NCBI GenBank assembly: GCA_017889705.1
Contig: JAGGAB010000002.1
Span: 1-64,000, forward strand
Length of the DNA stretch: 64,000 nt
Reading direction: 5' to 3'
DNA from: Bacillota bacterium
GTDB taxonomy: Bacteria > Bacillota > Negativicutes > Sporomusales > Sporomusaceae
The translations under genes and the position numbers were made by a program. Numbering within the stretch: the stretch's first letter is position 1; every line of letters starts with the position of its first letter. The notes under the pieces are model-generated. The model was not told the DNA's origin. It worked only from the letters and a program-made list of their open reading frames with translations, and ran no database searches. Shown piece by piece: positions 54,185 to 62,141 of the stretch.

Positions 54185-55201
54185 CTAATTTGCGACACCT
54201 GCTGTAAAATCCAAAATAATCTTAGCATATTTTCCGGACATTGCATCGTTAAACGCCTCTTGCGCTTTCGTACATGAAACAATTTTCGAAACAACCGGTT
54301 CGATTTTAAATGAAGGATCTTTTAAATAATTAATAGCATCATTGAAATCTGCCTTGGTGTAGATAATTGAGCCAAGTATGGATATTTCATTACGAACCAA
54401 ATGTATCGGCGATAGTTTTACCAGATCACCGGTGATTCCCAGGGCAATCATAGTACCTCCCGGTTTAACAAGCCCAATTGCCTGTTCAATAGCCTGGGGA
54501 ACCCCAGCAGCCTCAATAACCACATCAAAAGTCTCATCTGTAACATCCTCGGGGCTCATAGTCTTAACATTGCCAAGTTGTCTGGCAATCTCAAACTTTA
54601 CCGGATTTACATCAATGACTGTTATATCAGCTCCTAAGTGCAATGCTAAAGCAATTGTCAGCAAGCCTTCCGTTCCACAACCGATTACCGCCACCGACGT
54701 ACCTTTGCTTATCTTGGCCTTTTTCACAGCATGAACTGTAACAGCAAACGGCTCTACTAATATTGCCCGCTCATCAACTAAATCTTCAGGTACAGGCACG
54801 ACATATTTAGCATCAATAATGATCTCTTGGGCAAATACACCGTCTATCGTTACACCTAAGGATTTCTTGTTCCTGCAAATATTTGTTTTTCCTATAGAAC
54901 AGGCTTCACAATCGTCACAAAAAGTATTAGGAAAACTTACTACTCTTGTTCCAACCTTGTAAGGAGAATTCGCTCCTGCTTCAATAACAGTACCTAATAC
55001 TTCATGTCCGGGCCGTAAAGGATACTGAGCATAACTCAGTAGTCCGTTATATACCCGCAAATCTGATCCGCATATTCCGCCGTAAATTATGCTGAGTTTT
55101 ACTTCGTTGCTCTTTGGCGCCGGTAGTTGATTTGCTTCTTTTACTTTTAGCTTACTAACATTCTCCAAATACAGCTCTAACGTCTTACTCACCTTCTTCA
55201 T
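54185..55201 (-). CDS. Zinc-dependent medium-chain alcohol/polyol dehydrogenase
   Basis: About 338 residues from the ATG at 55201; an upstream TTG at 55213 is possible and neither has a strong Shine-Dalgarno. GGICGSDLR near residue 46 and GHEVLG near 68 supply catalytic zinc ligands; the four-cysteine lobe CDDCEACSIGKTNIC near 94-108 binds structural zinc. The Rossmann segment is VAVIGCGTEGLL near 168. It resembles threonine, sorbitol and L-idonate dehydrogenases, so it likely oxidises a secondary alcohol of a hydroxy acid or polyol. It is the first gene after the LacI-controlled promoter, with TRAP genes downstream. Confidence 0.88.
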   Translation of the reverse strand: MKKVSKTLELYLENVSKLKVKEANQLPAPKSNEVKLSIIYGGICGSDLRVYNGLLSYAQYPLRPGHEVLGTVIEAGANSPYKVGTRVVSFPNTFCDDCEACSIGKTNICRNKKSLGVTIDGVFAQEIIIDAKYVVPVPEDLVDERAILVEPFAVTVHAVKKAKISKGTSVAVIGCGTEGLLTIALALHLGADITVIDVNPVKFEIARQLGNVKTMSPEDVTDETFDVVIEAAGVPQAIEQAIGLVKPGGTMIALGITGDLVKLSPIHLVRNEISILGSIIYTKADFNDAINYLKDPSFKIEPVVSKIVSCTKAQEAFNDAMSGKYAKIILDFTAGVAN

Positions 55202-55477
55202 TATATAATTCAATATTTACCACAATTCTTAGTACGTATTCTGTCTAACGACTACGCAGCTTACCGTCCCCCTTTTTTTATTTTATTTCGTCTAATCCAT
55301 AGAGAAATCTCAACAAATTTCTATGCTTACCTTACTAATGAATTCAAATACAACTCGCAATCAACATGCCTGCCTATTTAGTGCAAATACGTTCTCCATG
55401 GAGTAAACCACCACTCATAAGCAATACTAGAATTAATGGAGTATGCGATACCTGGATCGATCTATTGGATCGATCTA
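55202..55477 (-). other. Long untranslated leader of the dehydrogenase/TRAP operon
   Basis: About 270 nt separate the promoter from the dehydrogenase start. I see no gene, no terminator and no recognised riboswitch here, only a weak AGAAAT/ATTTCT hairpin near 55310 and a G-run GGGGGACGG near 55270. The LacI operators occupy its upstream end. Confidence 0.4.
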
Positions 55478-55478
55478 A
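55452..55478. promoter_or_regulatory. Tandem LacI-type operators over the transcription start
   Basis: CTGGATCGATCTAT (55452-55465) and TTGGATCGATCTAA (55465-55478) are adjacent copies of the same palindromic site, 13 bp apart. The right copy lies about 5 bp after the -10 box, so bound repressor would cover the start of the dehydrogenase/TRAP transcript. Confidence 0.75.
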
Positions 55479-55482
55479 TAAA

Positions 55483-55511
55483 AGTATAGTATCTCATTCG
55501 AAAGATGTCAA
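55483..55511 (-). promoter_or_regulatory. Promoter of the dehydrogenase/TRAP operon
   Basis: On the minus strand TTGACA (55506-55511) and TATACT (55483-55488) are 17 bp apart. Confidence 0.8.
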
Positions 55512-55655
55512 CGATATTTTCAGATTATTTTAAAAAGCTTTTCTTTTCAGTTTTTGAGAATATTTTCACATATACAAAAAGTTAAAATTCCGCTGTAATG
55601 GCCGTCTTTTAAGGTCTATATCTAATAACCGCCGCACACTGCCACCGTGCGCCGA

Positions 55656-55684
55656 TTGACAGTATATTCCGATTATCTTATAAT
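55656..55684 (+). promoter_or_regulatory. Perfect consensus promoter of the lacI-type gene
   Basis: TTGACA (55656-55661) and TATAAT (55679-55684) are separated by 17 bp. No GATCGATC operator lies within it, so the regulator seems not to repress itself by that site. Confidence 0.8.
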
Positions 55685-55761
55685 AGGCCTAGTTAGCCCA
55701 TGTAGTTTACGTATCCCTGATTTTCACCCGGGATGCACTCATTATAAATAGGTGGTTGCAC

Positions 55762-56841
55762 ATGAAACAGGAAAAAATACAACACATAACCCTGCAACAG
55801 GTCGCAAAACATGCGGGTGTGTCTCGCTCCACAGCTTCACTGGTAATGCGCGGCAGTTCAAGTATTTCTGAAACTACCCGCGATAAGGTTTTGACTTCCA
55901 TGCAAGAGCTCGGTTATGTCTATGATCGCGTTGCTGCCAACTTGCGCTCTAATGCCTCTTCAACAGTTGGACTCATTATTATGGAACTTGCCAATCCGTT
56001 TTATTCGGAATTGCTCGAAGGCATTCATAATGAGCTCGATAAGTTTGGGAAGACCGTTATCTTAGGTGCTTCCTTTGATTCGCCAGATATTCAGTCGCGG
56101 TTACTTTCGACAATGCTGGAACATAGGGTAGGCGGCATTATCTTGCTAGCCGTGCCGGGAAGCCCCAGCGATCCGATTAACCGGATCTGCAATTTAGGTA
56201 TTCCTATTGTGCTGGTAGGCAGAAAGCTTCCTTCAACCAAGTGCGATTTTGTTGGTGTCGACAATGTCCTGGGCGGGCAAGTGGCTGTCGATCATCTTAT
56301 TCACAAAGGCCATCAGCGTATTGCCTTTTTGGGGGGATCATCTCAGCTTTCTTCTTGGCAGGAACGCAAACAAGGGTATGACACTGCACTTCGCCGGGCA
56401 GGTTTACCAATTGATCCAGCTCTGGTAATCGAATGTCCGGCTACCCGGCAGGGAGGCGTTGATGCCATTCAGAAACTTCTGAGCAGCCCGAAACCGCCAA
56501 CTGCTGCTTTTTGTTATAATGATACCATTGCCATTGGTGCAATGATGAAAATGAAAGATATGGGACTTATTCCCGGTTATGATATGGCCATAGTCGGCTT
56601 TGACGATATTCCGGAAGCAACGATATTTACTCCCAAACTAACCACTGTTTCTTCCTCCATACGGCTCATGGGTATTCACACGGCACGCCTTTTATATGAA
56701 CGCATGGAGAAAAAGCTACAGGACGAACCTCAAAGCATTATCCTGCAGCCAAAGCTCATTATCCGTGAGTCTTGTTCGCATTCAACCGATATACCAACAG
56801 ATGGTTTTACTTATAAACCCGACTCATTCATCGCCAATTAG
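55762..56841 (+). CDS. LacI-family transcriptional repressor of the catabolic island
   Basis: 359 residues from the ATG at 55762, with AGGTGG upstream. The N-terminal helix-turn-helix is ITLQQVAKHAGVSRSTASLV (about residues 9-28), followed by the hinge helix RVAANLRSNASSTVG. The periplasmic-binding-like effector domain runs from residue about 60 (VGLIIMELANPFYSELLEGI) with VGVDNVLGGQVAVDHL and YDMAIVGFDDIPEA. It is divergent from the dehydrogenase/TRAP operon. Matching operators before both flanking operons make it the evident regulator; the inducer is probably the transported substrate or an intermediate. Confidence 0.92.
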   Translation: MKQEKIQHITLQQVAKHAGVSRSTASLVMRGSSSISETTRDKVLTSMQELGYVYDRVAANLRSNASSTVGLIIMELANPFYSELLEGIHNELDKFGKTVILGASFDSPDIQSRLLSTMLEHRVGGIILLAVPGSPSDPINRICNLGIPIVLVGRKLPSTKCDFVGVDNVLGGQVAVDHLIHKGHQRIAFLGGSSQLSSWQERKQGYDTALRRAGLPIDPALVIECPATRQGGVDAIQKLLSSPKPPTAAFCYNDTIAIGAMMKMKDMGLIPGYDMAIVGFDDIPEATIFTPKLTTVSSSIRLMGIHTARLLYERMEKKLQDEPQSIILQPKLIIRESCSHSTDIPTDGFTYKPDSFIAN

Positions 56842-56914
56842 CAAATTCCCGGTTAAGACGAAATGTCGCGTTACTGCGTGTTCTGTCCTGCCCGGGAATT
56901 TTTATCTAAAATGC

Positions 56915-56947
56915 CAAAAGCCTTGAACCATTGGTTCAAGGCTTTTG
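56915..56947. terminator. Bidirectional terminator between the lacI-type gene and pstS
   Basis: CAAAAGCCTTGAACCA (56915-56930) and TGGTTCAAGGCTTTTG (56932-56947) are perfect 16-bp arms giving T-runs in both directions. It lies between convergent genes. Confidence 0.85.
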
Positions 56948-56972
56948 AGTACACTATTCAATTGTCAGATAC

Positions 56973-57836
56973 CTATTTCATTTTGGTAATTGGCACAAAG
57001 CCGTTTTTCTCAGCATAGGCTTCCTGGAACTCTTTGCTTGTTGCATAATCGATGAAAGCTTTTACTGCGCCTTCAGGCTTACCTTTAGTAAACATGCGGC
57101 CATAAGTAAATACAGGATATTTACCGCTGACTACTTCGTTAATGCTATATTTTACACCATTATATGCAAGGGATTTTACCGATTGATCGGCATAAGCGGC
57201 ATCTACATAACCAATAGCACCGGGAGTGCTGGCAATAGCAGCTCTTACCGCACCGTTGGAGTCTTGGATAACAGCGTCATCAGTAAAGGCAGCGTTTTTA
57301 AGCACGATTTCGGAAATTGCGCCACGTGAACCTGAAGATTTAGCCCGGTGAATGATGGTGATTTTCTGATCTTTACCGCCAACCTCTTTCCAGTTGGTCA
57401 CTTTGCCAGTGAAGATATCAACATATTGTTGTTGGGTAAGATTGTCCACAGCAACGTCCGGGTTAGCAATAAATACAAACGGAATACCTACAAGCTTAGT
57501 TTCTACAAGACCTTTATCTTTCAGGCTATCCTGCAACGGTACGTCTGAGTTGCCGATATTTACGGAGCCGGCACCTACCTGGTTTTGACCGGTAAAGGAG
57601 CCACCGCCTGCAATATTAACAGTAACCTTCGGATTTTTCTTTTGGAATTCTTCCTGCGCCGGTTTTAGGAAAGGCAAGAGAGCCGTCGAGCCAGAAGCAG
57701 TTACGGTGCCGCTTAATTCAGCCTGAGCTTTAGCTGCGTCTTTCGGAGCCTCTTTTTGACCACCACAGCCGGCCACTAAACTTACACCCAGCATCATTGC
57801 CAGCGCGCTAGCCAGCATTTTTTTAGAGAATTTCAT
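56973..57836 (-). CDS. pstS: Phosphate-binding lipoprotein PstS
   Basis: A 287-residue phosphate-capturing protein of the Pst importer. The lipoprotein signal ends VAGCGG (Cys near 24). TASGSTALLPFLKPAQEEFQ, GGSFTGQNQVGAGSVNIGNSD, HRAKSSGSRGAISE and TPGAIGYVDAAY are phosphate-site segments. It is transcribed alone from a PhoB box promoter of three perfect repeats. It is separated from pstCA by 12 kb and from pstB by 3 kb, an unusual split. Confidence 0.96.
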   Translation of the reverse strand: MKFSKKMLASALAMMLGVSLVAGCGGQKEAPKDAAKAQAELSGTVTASGSTALLPFLKPAQEEFQKKNPKVTVNIAGGGSFTGQNQVGAGSVNIGNSDVPLQDSLKDKGLVETKLVGIPFVFIANPDVAVDNLTQQQYVDIFTGKVTNWKEVGGKDQKITIIHRAKSSGSRGAISEIVLKNAAFTDDAVIQDSNGAVRAAIASTPGAIGYVDAAYADQSVKSLAYNGVKYSINEVVSGKYPVFTYGRMFTKGKPEGAVKAFIDYATSKEFQEAYAEKNGFVPITKMK

Positions 57837-57878
57837 GGTTATTTTTAACCTCCTCGAAGTTATACATTTGATGTTTTA

Positions 57879-57932
57879 ATTGTAATTCATTCTGCAGATC
57901 ATTGTGTTAAGACAATGTTAAGGGAATGTTAA
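57879..57932 (-). promoter_or_regulatory. PhoB box and promoter of pstS
   Basis: On the minus strand three identical TTAACA repeats (57927-57932, 57916-57921, 57905-57910) are exactly 11 bp apart; TACAAT (57879-57884) follows after 20 bp. It is the clearest box in the window. Confidence 0.85.
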
Positions 57933-58018
57933 ACCCCTAAAAACAAGTTGGTTTCTGACATGAATTTACGGTATTATAATATTATGCACGCAAATTCGCC
58001 TTAGGGAGGCTATCAGCC

Positions 58019-59800
58019 ATGTTTACCCGTAACCTCCGCAGCCAGTTGGTTGTATCTTTTTTAGCACTCATATTGTTTACACTAATCGCGCTTGGCAGCT
58101 ATATATTATGGTTCTTTTACCGCCACAATATTGCCAGTCTTGACGCCGCCATGCTTAACCAGGCAAAAATCATTGAAGAATTAATCTACCGGGACATGTC
58201 CGGACCTATTCAAAAAGGGCAGATTGATGAAAAAATTAAAGAACTTAGCTCCCGTATTGATCTTAGGGTAACCATTATTGACACCACCGGCATTGTCATT
58301 GCCGACTCGCAGCAAAACCCGGCTCTCATGGAAAACCATATTGACAGGCCGGAAGTGGCCCAGGCGCTTATAGGCAATAATGGCTACAGTGTTCGGGCAA
58401 GCACCACCCTGGATAAATCTTTGCTGTACGTATCCACCCCGATTTTTTATAATAACGAAATTACCGGTGTTGTCCGGGTGGCCATGCCGCTTGATCATGT
58501 GGACGAAGGCTATTACAAGATTTTTTCCGCTTTATTGGTTGCCAGTTGTCTGACCTTCCTTGTGGCTATCGGCTTTAGTCTGGCATTAGCTTACCGATAT
58601 ACCCGCCCACTTGAAACCATTATCAACAGCGCCAACAAAATTGCCCAGGGCGAACTGGGTGAACGAATATTCATCAAAACAGGCGATGAACTGGAAATTC
58701 TGGCCCACTCGCTTAACAATCTGACCTCCAGTCTTGAAGACAAAGTTACCGATATCACCGCCCAAAATCATAAGTTGGAACTCATTCTGCAAAATATGGG
58801 AGATGCCGTTATTTTGCTGGATAGGTTTGGCAAAGTAACAACCGTGAACAAAATGGCAATAAATATATTTGGCATTACCGGCAATATGGTGGGACAGCAC
58901 AATATTCAGGTCATCGGCAATAGTTTGCTCGATCAGGCCGTACAGGATACCTTGCGCCTTAAGGAAAGCAGGATTATTGACCTAAAAACCAATGTTTACG
59001 GAAAAAAGCGAGTATTCCAGGTATTCCTGGCACCTATTATCGGCGGTGACCAGGCCGGTATATTAACCGTGTTCCATGACATTACCACCCTCCAGGAAAT
59101 CCATGACCGCCAGGCAAGTTTTGTGAGCAATGCCTCTCACGAACTGGCTACCCCGCTGACTGCCATTAAGGGCTTTGCCGAAACACTGCTTGATGGGGCA
59201 CTCGCCCAGCCTGAGCTAGGAGAAAAGTTTGTCCGCATTATTTATGACGAATCAGAGCGCATGCATCGTCTTATTCAGGATTTGCTGCAACTCGCCCGCC
59301 TCGATGCCCAAGAATACCGTGAACAGATTCAATTATCTCCAGTCAATATTGCAGCTATATTGACTGCCGCCAAACAGGATATGTCCCCACGCTGGCAGCA
59401 AAAACACCTAATAATTGACCTAGACTATCCGACAGTCGAAATCTATGCCCAAAGTCATCCCGACTGGCTAAAACAAGTTATTGTGAATTTGCTGGAAAAT
59501 GCCATCAAATACACCCCGGAACAAGGCAAAATCACCCTTGCCTGCTGGCCGGAAAATAACGAACTGAAAATTGCCGTCAAGGATTCGGGAATTGGCATTC
59601 CCGGCAAAGACCTGCCCCTGATTTTTGACCGGTTTTACCGGGTAGACAAAGCCCGCACCCGTACAGCAGGCGGCAGCGGCCTAGGACTGGCCATTGTCAA
59701 ATTCATTGTGGAAGTATTGGGTGGCCGCATTGAGGTTCAAAGCAAAGTTGATGTAGGCACCACCTTCATCATCACACTCCCACTGCCCAAAGAGCGGTAA
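58019..59800 (+). CDS. phoR: Phosphate-regulon sensor kinase PhoR
   Basis: A 593-residue sensor histidine kinase. Helix 1 (about 12-32), an extracytoplasmic CACHE/PAS-like domain, helix 2 (about 168-190), HAMP (RYTRPLETIINSANKIAQGE), a cytoplasmic PAS domain (about 245-345), then H374 in ASHELATPLTAI, the N-box VNLLENAIKYTPEQG, DSGIGIP and GSGLGLAIV. The PAS-containing layout and genomic setting match PhoR. It is divergent from pstS and is not co-transcribed with phoB, which lies 2.3 kb away on the other strand; usually they form one operon. TATAAT at 57975 may be its -10. Confidence 0.88.
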   Translation: MFTRNLRSQLVVSFLALILFTLIALGSYILWFFYRHNIASLDAAMLNQAKIIEELIYRDMSGPIQKGQIDEKIKELSSRIDLRVTIIDTTGIVIADSQQNPALMENHIDRPEVAQALIGNNGYSVRASTTLDKSLLYVSTPIFYNNEITGVVRVAMPLDHVDEGYYKIFSALLVASCLTFLVAIGFSLALAYRYTRPLETIINSANKIAQGELGERIFIKTGDELEILAHSLNNLTSSLEDKVTDITAQNHKLELILQNMGDAVILLDRFGKVTTVNKMAINIFGITGNMVGQHNIQVIGNSLLDQAVQDTLRLKESRIIDLKTNVYGKKRVFQVFLAPIIGGDQAGILTVFHDITTLQEIHDRQASFVSNASHELATPLTAIKGFAETLLDGALAQPELGEKFVRIIYDESERMHRLIQDLLQLARLDAQEYREQIQLSPVNIAAILTAAKQDMSPRWQQKHLIIDLDYPTVEIYAQSHPDWLKQVIVNLLENAIKYTPEQGKITLACWPENNELKIAVKDSGIGIPGKDLPLIFDRFYRVDKARTRTAGGSGLGLAIVKFIVEVLGGRIEVQSKVDVGTTFIITLPLPKER

Positions 59801-60082
59801 ATTAAGGAGTGTCACATACAAAACTCAGCACAGACGACCGTCATACAACGCTTCGCCGCTGACGCTTAACCTCCGCTTATGCATAATGACCGCCTGGGCT
59901 TCCGTACTAATTACACCTATTTTGAGAATAGAAAACGTAGTTTTGCCCTGTTAACTAAACCCCAAGATAGTATTACCACCTCTTTGCCTGCCAGAAGTTG
60001 CGCCCCATAAGCTGGTATCCACGGCGACCCTCGTAACTACCGTAACCCCCTTGGCCTTTGCCGGAAAAAGCGTTCCACAGGA

Positions 60083-60168
60083 GAAAAGCCGGGCGGTATT
60101 CCGTTAAGCAATCCGTACTGTTTGAGCGTAGCGAGTTTACGGATTGTAGGAATATCGCCCGGCTTTTC
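60083..60168. repeat. Large hairpin element with nested stems
   Basis: The outer 20-bp arms 60083-60102 and 60149-60168 match with one mismatch and begin GAAAAGCCGGGCG. An inner stem CAATCCGTA (60109-60117) with TACGGATTG (60138-60146) encloses a 20-nt loop containing GAGCGTAGCGAG. It resembles REP/IS200-associated or other mobile hairpin repeats. The family is not identified. Confidence 0.6.
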
Positions 60169-60407
60169 AGGTCCGTGCATTGATATGGAGACTTTATCAT
60201 AAAGCAATGAAAGCTGCTCTCTAGTGGAACAGGTTAGCGTGGAGGCTCTGGGCCTAGACTTTTTGGGTACTTTTGGGGCGATGCCAAAAGTGCCGCCCGT
60301 CCCTTGTACTCCATTGACTTTATTAACGGCGCAGATAAGATTTTACACACAAAAAAAGCTGAGTCATCACCAGCAATAATTTTATATCGCTATTGCGACA
60401 GCTCCAC

Positions 60408-60482
60408 AAAAAGCGGGATTGTTTCACAGCCCTTGCCTGCAGCATCTGCTGCCCGGACAAGCCATTATGAAACAATCCCGTT
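60408..60482 (-). terminator. Long terminator hairpin of pstB-phoU
   Basis: CGGGATTGTTTCA (60414-60426) and TGAAACAATCCCG (60468-60480) form a 13-bp stem; the 41-nt loop has its own GCAGCA/TGCTGC stem. On the minus strand CTTTTTG follows, 20 bp past the phoU stop. Confidence 0.8.
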
Positions 60483-60499
60483 TGTATTTACATTACACT

Positions 60500-61156
60500 C
60501 TAGTTTTTGCGCAGTCTCTGGCCGGTCACCAAATAAATAGTCCATTCGGCAATATTAGTGGCATGGTCAGCTATCCGTTCCAAATAACGAGCAACAAAAA
60601 TAAGCTGTGTAGCCTGGGTAATGGTTTTAGGATCTTCCATCATATAGGTCAATAATTCTCTAAATACCTGGCTATATATATTGTCAACCTCGTCATCGTT
60701 GATACAGACCTGTTCTGCCAGCCCAATATCAAGGGTGATATAGGCTTCCAACGAGTCTTTCAGCATTTTTTGAGCCATTCTGGCCATACGTGGTATATCA
60801 ACAAGTGGCTTTATCAGCGGCTGATCACTCAGGGAAAGCGCAATTTTAGCAATATCATAGGCATGGTCGCCCATTCGCTCTAAATCAGTAGTAATCTTGA
60901 GTCCAGTTCCGATAACCCGTAGATCGCGGGCTATTGGCTGCTGGCGGGCAATCAGCACCATGCACTTGTCTTCAATCTCGATTTCCATTCGATCAACATC
61001 ATCATCATTTTCCATAACTTTGCGGGCTAATTCATTGTCCTGCTGGGCTAAGGCAATGACTGCCCCATCAATGGCGTCTGCCACCGCATTGCCCATATTC
61101 AGCAAGCTCTGACGCAACAGCTCCAGATCTTGGTCATAACTATGCCTTGTTACCAT
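60500..61156 (-). CDS. phoU: Phosphate signalling protein PhoU
   Basis: A 218-residue all-helical protein with two PhoU repeats. The metal-binding motifs are EIEDKCMVLIARQQPIARDL and DLERMGDHAYDIA in the first repeat, and YLERIADHATNIAEW in the second. PhoU links Pst transport to PhoR, keeping the regulon off when phosphate is ample. It follows pstB by 16 bp with which it is co-transcribed, the usual pairing. Confidence 0.96.
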   Translation of the reverse strand: MVTRHSYDQDLELLRQSLLNMGNAVADAIDGAVIALAQQDNELARKVMENDDDVDRMEIEIEDKCMVLIARQQPIARDLRVIGTGLKITTDLERMGDHAYDIAKIALSLSDQPLIKPLVDIPRMARMAQKMLKDSLEAYITLDIGLAEQVCINDDEVDNIYSQVFRELLTYMMEDPKTITQATQLIFVARYLERIADHATNIAEWTIYLVTGQRLRKN

Positions 61157-61172
61157 GTTTCAGCTCTCTCCT

Positions 61173-61928
61173 TTACCCGAAACGTCCTGTAATATAATCT
61201 TCAGTCCGCTTATCCTGCGGGCGTGTAAAAATGTTGTCGGTTTTATCGTGCTCCACTAAATCACCATTTAGAAAGAAACCGGTATAATCAGATACCCTTG
61301 CCGCCTGCTGCATGTTATGAGTAACCATGACAATGGTATATTTCGCCTTGAGTTCGGTTACTAATTCTTCAATTTTCATAGTAGAAATAGGATCAAGTGC
61401 CGAACAAGGTTCATCCATTAATAGTACTTCAGGTTCAACAGCCAGCAAACGGGCAATACAAAGCCGCTGTTGCTGGCCACCGGATAACCCCATAGCCGAA
61501 GTATGCAGGCGATCTTTAACCTCATCCCACAGAGCTGAACCAGTTAAGCTTTTCTCAACAATTTCGTCAAGAGCTGCCCGGTTGGATTGACCATGAATCC
61601 GCGGTCCATAGGCAATATTATCATAAATAGACATGGGAAAAGGATTTGGTCGTTGAAAAACCATGCCTACCCGTTTACGCAGCATAACTGTATCAACCTT
61701 AGGGTGGTAAATATTTTCGCCGTCAAGCAGCACTTCTCCCTCGATTTTGACACTTTCAATCAAATCATTCATACGGTTAAGTGTTTTAAGAAAAGTCGAT
61801 TTGCCGCAGCCGGACGGACCAATTAAGGCCAGCACATTATTTGCCGCAATGTCAATCGAAATCTTTTTCAGTGCCAGCGTTTCGCCGTAATATAGCTTTA
61901 ACTTATTTACCTGGATTTTATATTCCAT
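61173..61928 (-). CDS. pstB: Phosphate ABC transporter ATPase PstB
   Basis: ATP-binding subunit of the phosphate importer, 251 residues from the ATG at 61928 with AGGAGG upstream; the longer reading would run through the -10 box. Walker A is GPSGCGKST near residue 36, the Q-loop is [17 protein letters not shown], the ABC signature LSGGQQQRL and Walker [13 protein letters not shown]. It must pair with PstC and PstA encoded 17 kb away. Confidence 0.97.
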   Translation of the reverse strand: MEYKIQVNKLKLYYGETLALKKISIDIAANNVLALIGPSGCGKSTFLKTLNRMNDLIESVKIEGEVLLDGENIYHPKVDTVMLRKRVGMVFQRPNPFPMSIYDNIAYGPRIHGQSNRAALDEIVEKSLTGSALWDEVKDRLHTSAMGLSGGQQQRLCIARLLAVEPEVLLMDEPCSALDPISTMKIEELVTELKAKYTIVMVTHNMQQAARVSDYTGFFLNGDLVEHDKTDNIFTRPQDKRTEDYITGRFG

Positions 61929-61962
61929 AAGACAGTTTAGCCTCCTGTTGTTTCTCATATGC

Positions 61963-62006
61963 ACTATAACACAAAATCAGCAAGTATATTGTTAACATCT
62001 TGTTAA
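61963..62006 (-). promoter_or_regulatory. PhoB box and promoter of pstB-phoU
   Basis: On the minus strand TTAACA (61990-61995) and TTAACA (62001-62006) are 11 bp apart; the third position upstream is degenerate. TATAGT (61963-61968) follows after 21 bp. Confidence 0.75.
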
Positions 62007-62032
62007 GATTTTACGAATTTCCTGGCTGCTTT

Positions 62033-62070
62033 CAAAAAACGAATAGCCTCCAGGAAAGTTGAAGGCTATT
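62033..62070 (-). terminator. Terminator of phoB
   Basis: AATAGCCT (62042-62049) and AGGCTATT (62063-62070) form an 8-bp stem; on the minus strand CGTTTTTTG follows. It separates phoB from pstB-phoU. Confidence 0.75.
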
Positions 62071-62141
62071 TACAATAATTATACTTTAAGATATTCAGTT
62101 TAAAGAATCTTCTTTTGCTATATTCATTGACTGGCAGTATG

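Larger units (their letters stand above)
59801..60499. other. Long gene-free region with several structured elements
   Basis: No credible gene occupies these 700 bp; short open frames here have no Shine-Dalgarno or family resemblance. It contains the 86-nt hairpin element at 60083-60168, a smaller ACTTTTGG/CCAAAAGT stem (60269-60291) and the phoU terminator at 60408-60482. The GC-rich, stem-rich character differs from nearby intergenic DNA and suggests accumulated repeat elements or remnants. Confidence 0.5.

Noticed and set aside
59973..60200. Minus-strand open frame of 75 codons, glycine/tyrosine-rich middle
   Set aside because: It crosses the 86-nt hairpin element, lacks a ribosome-binding site and resembles no family; treated as chance translation of structured DNA.
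60269..60291. ACTTTTGG/CCAAAAGT hairpin as a terminator
   Set aside because: No gene ends nearby on either strand and no U-run follows; kept only as part of the gene-free region.
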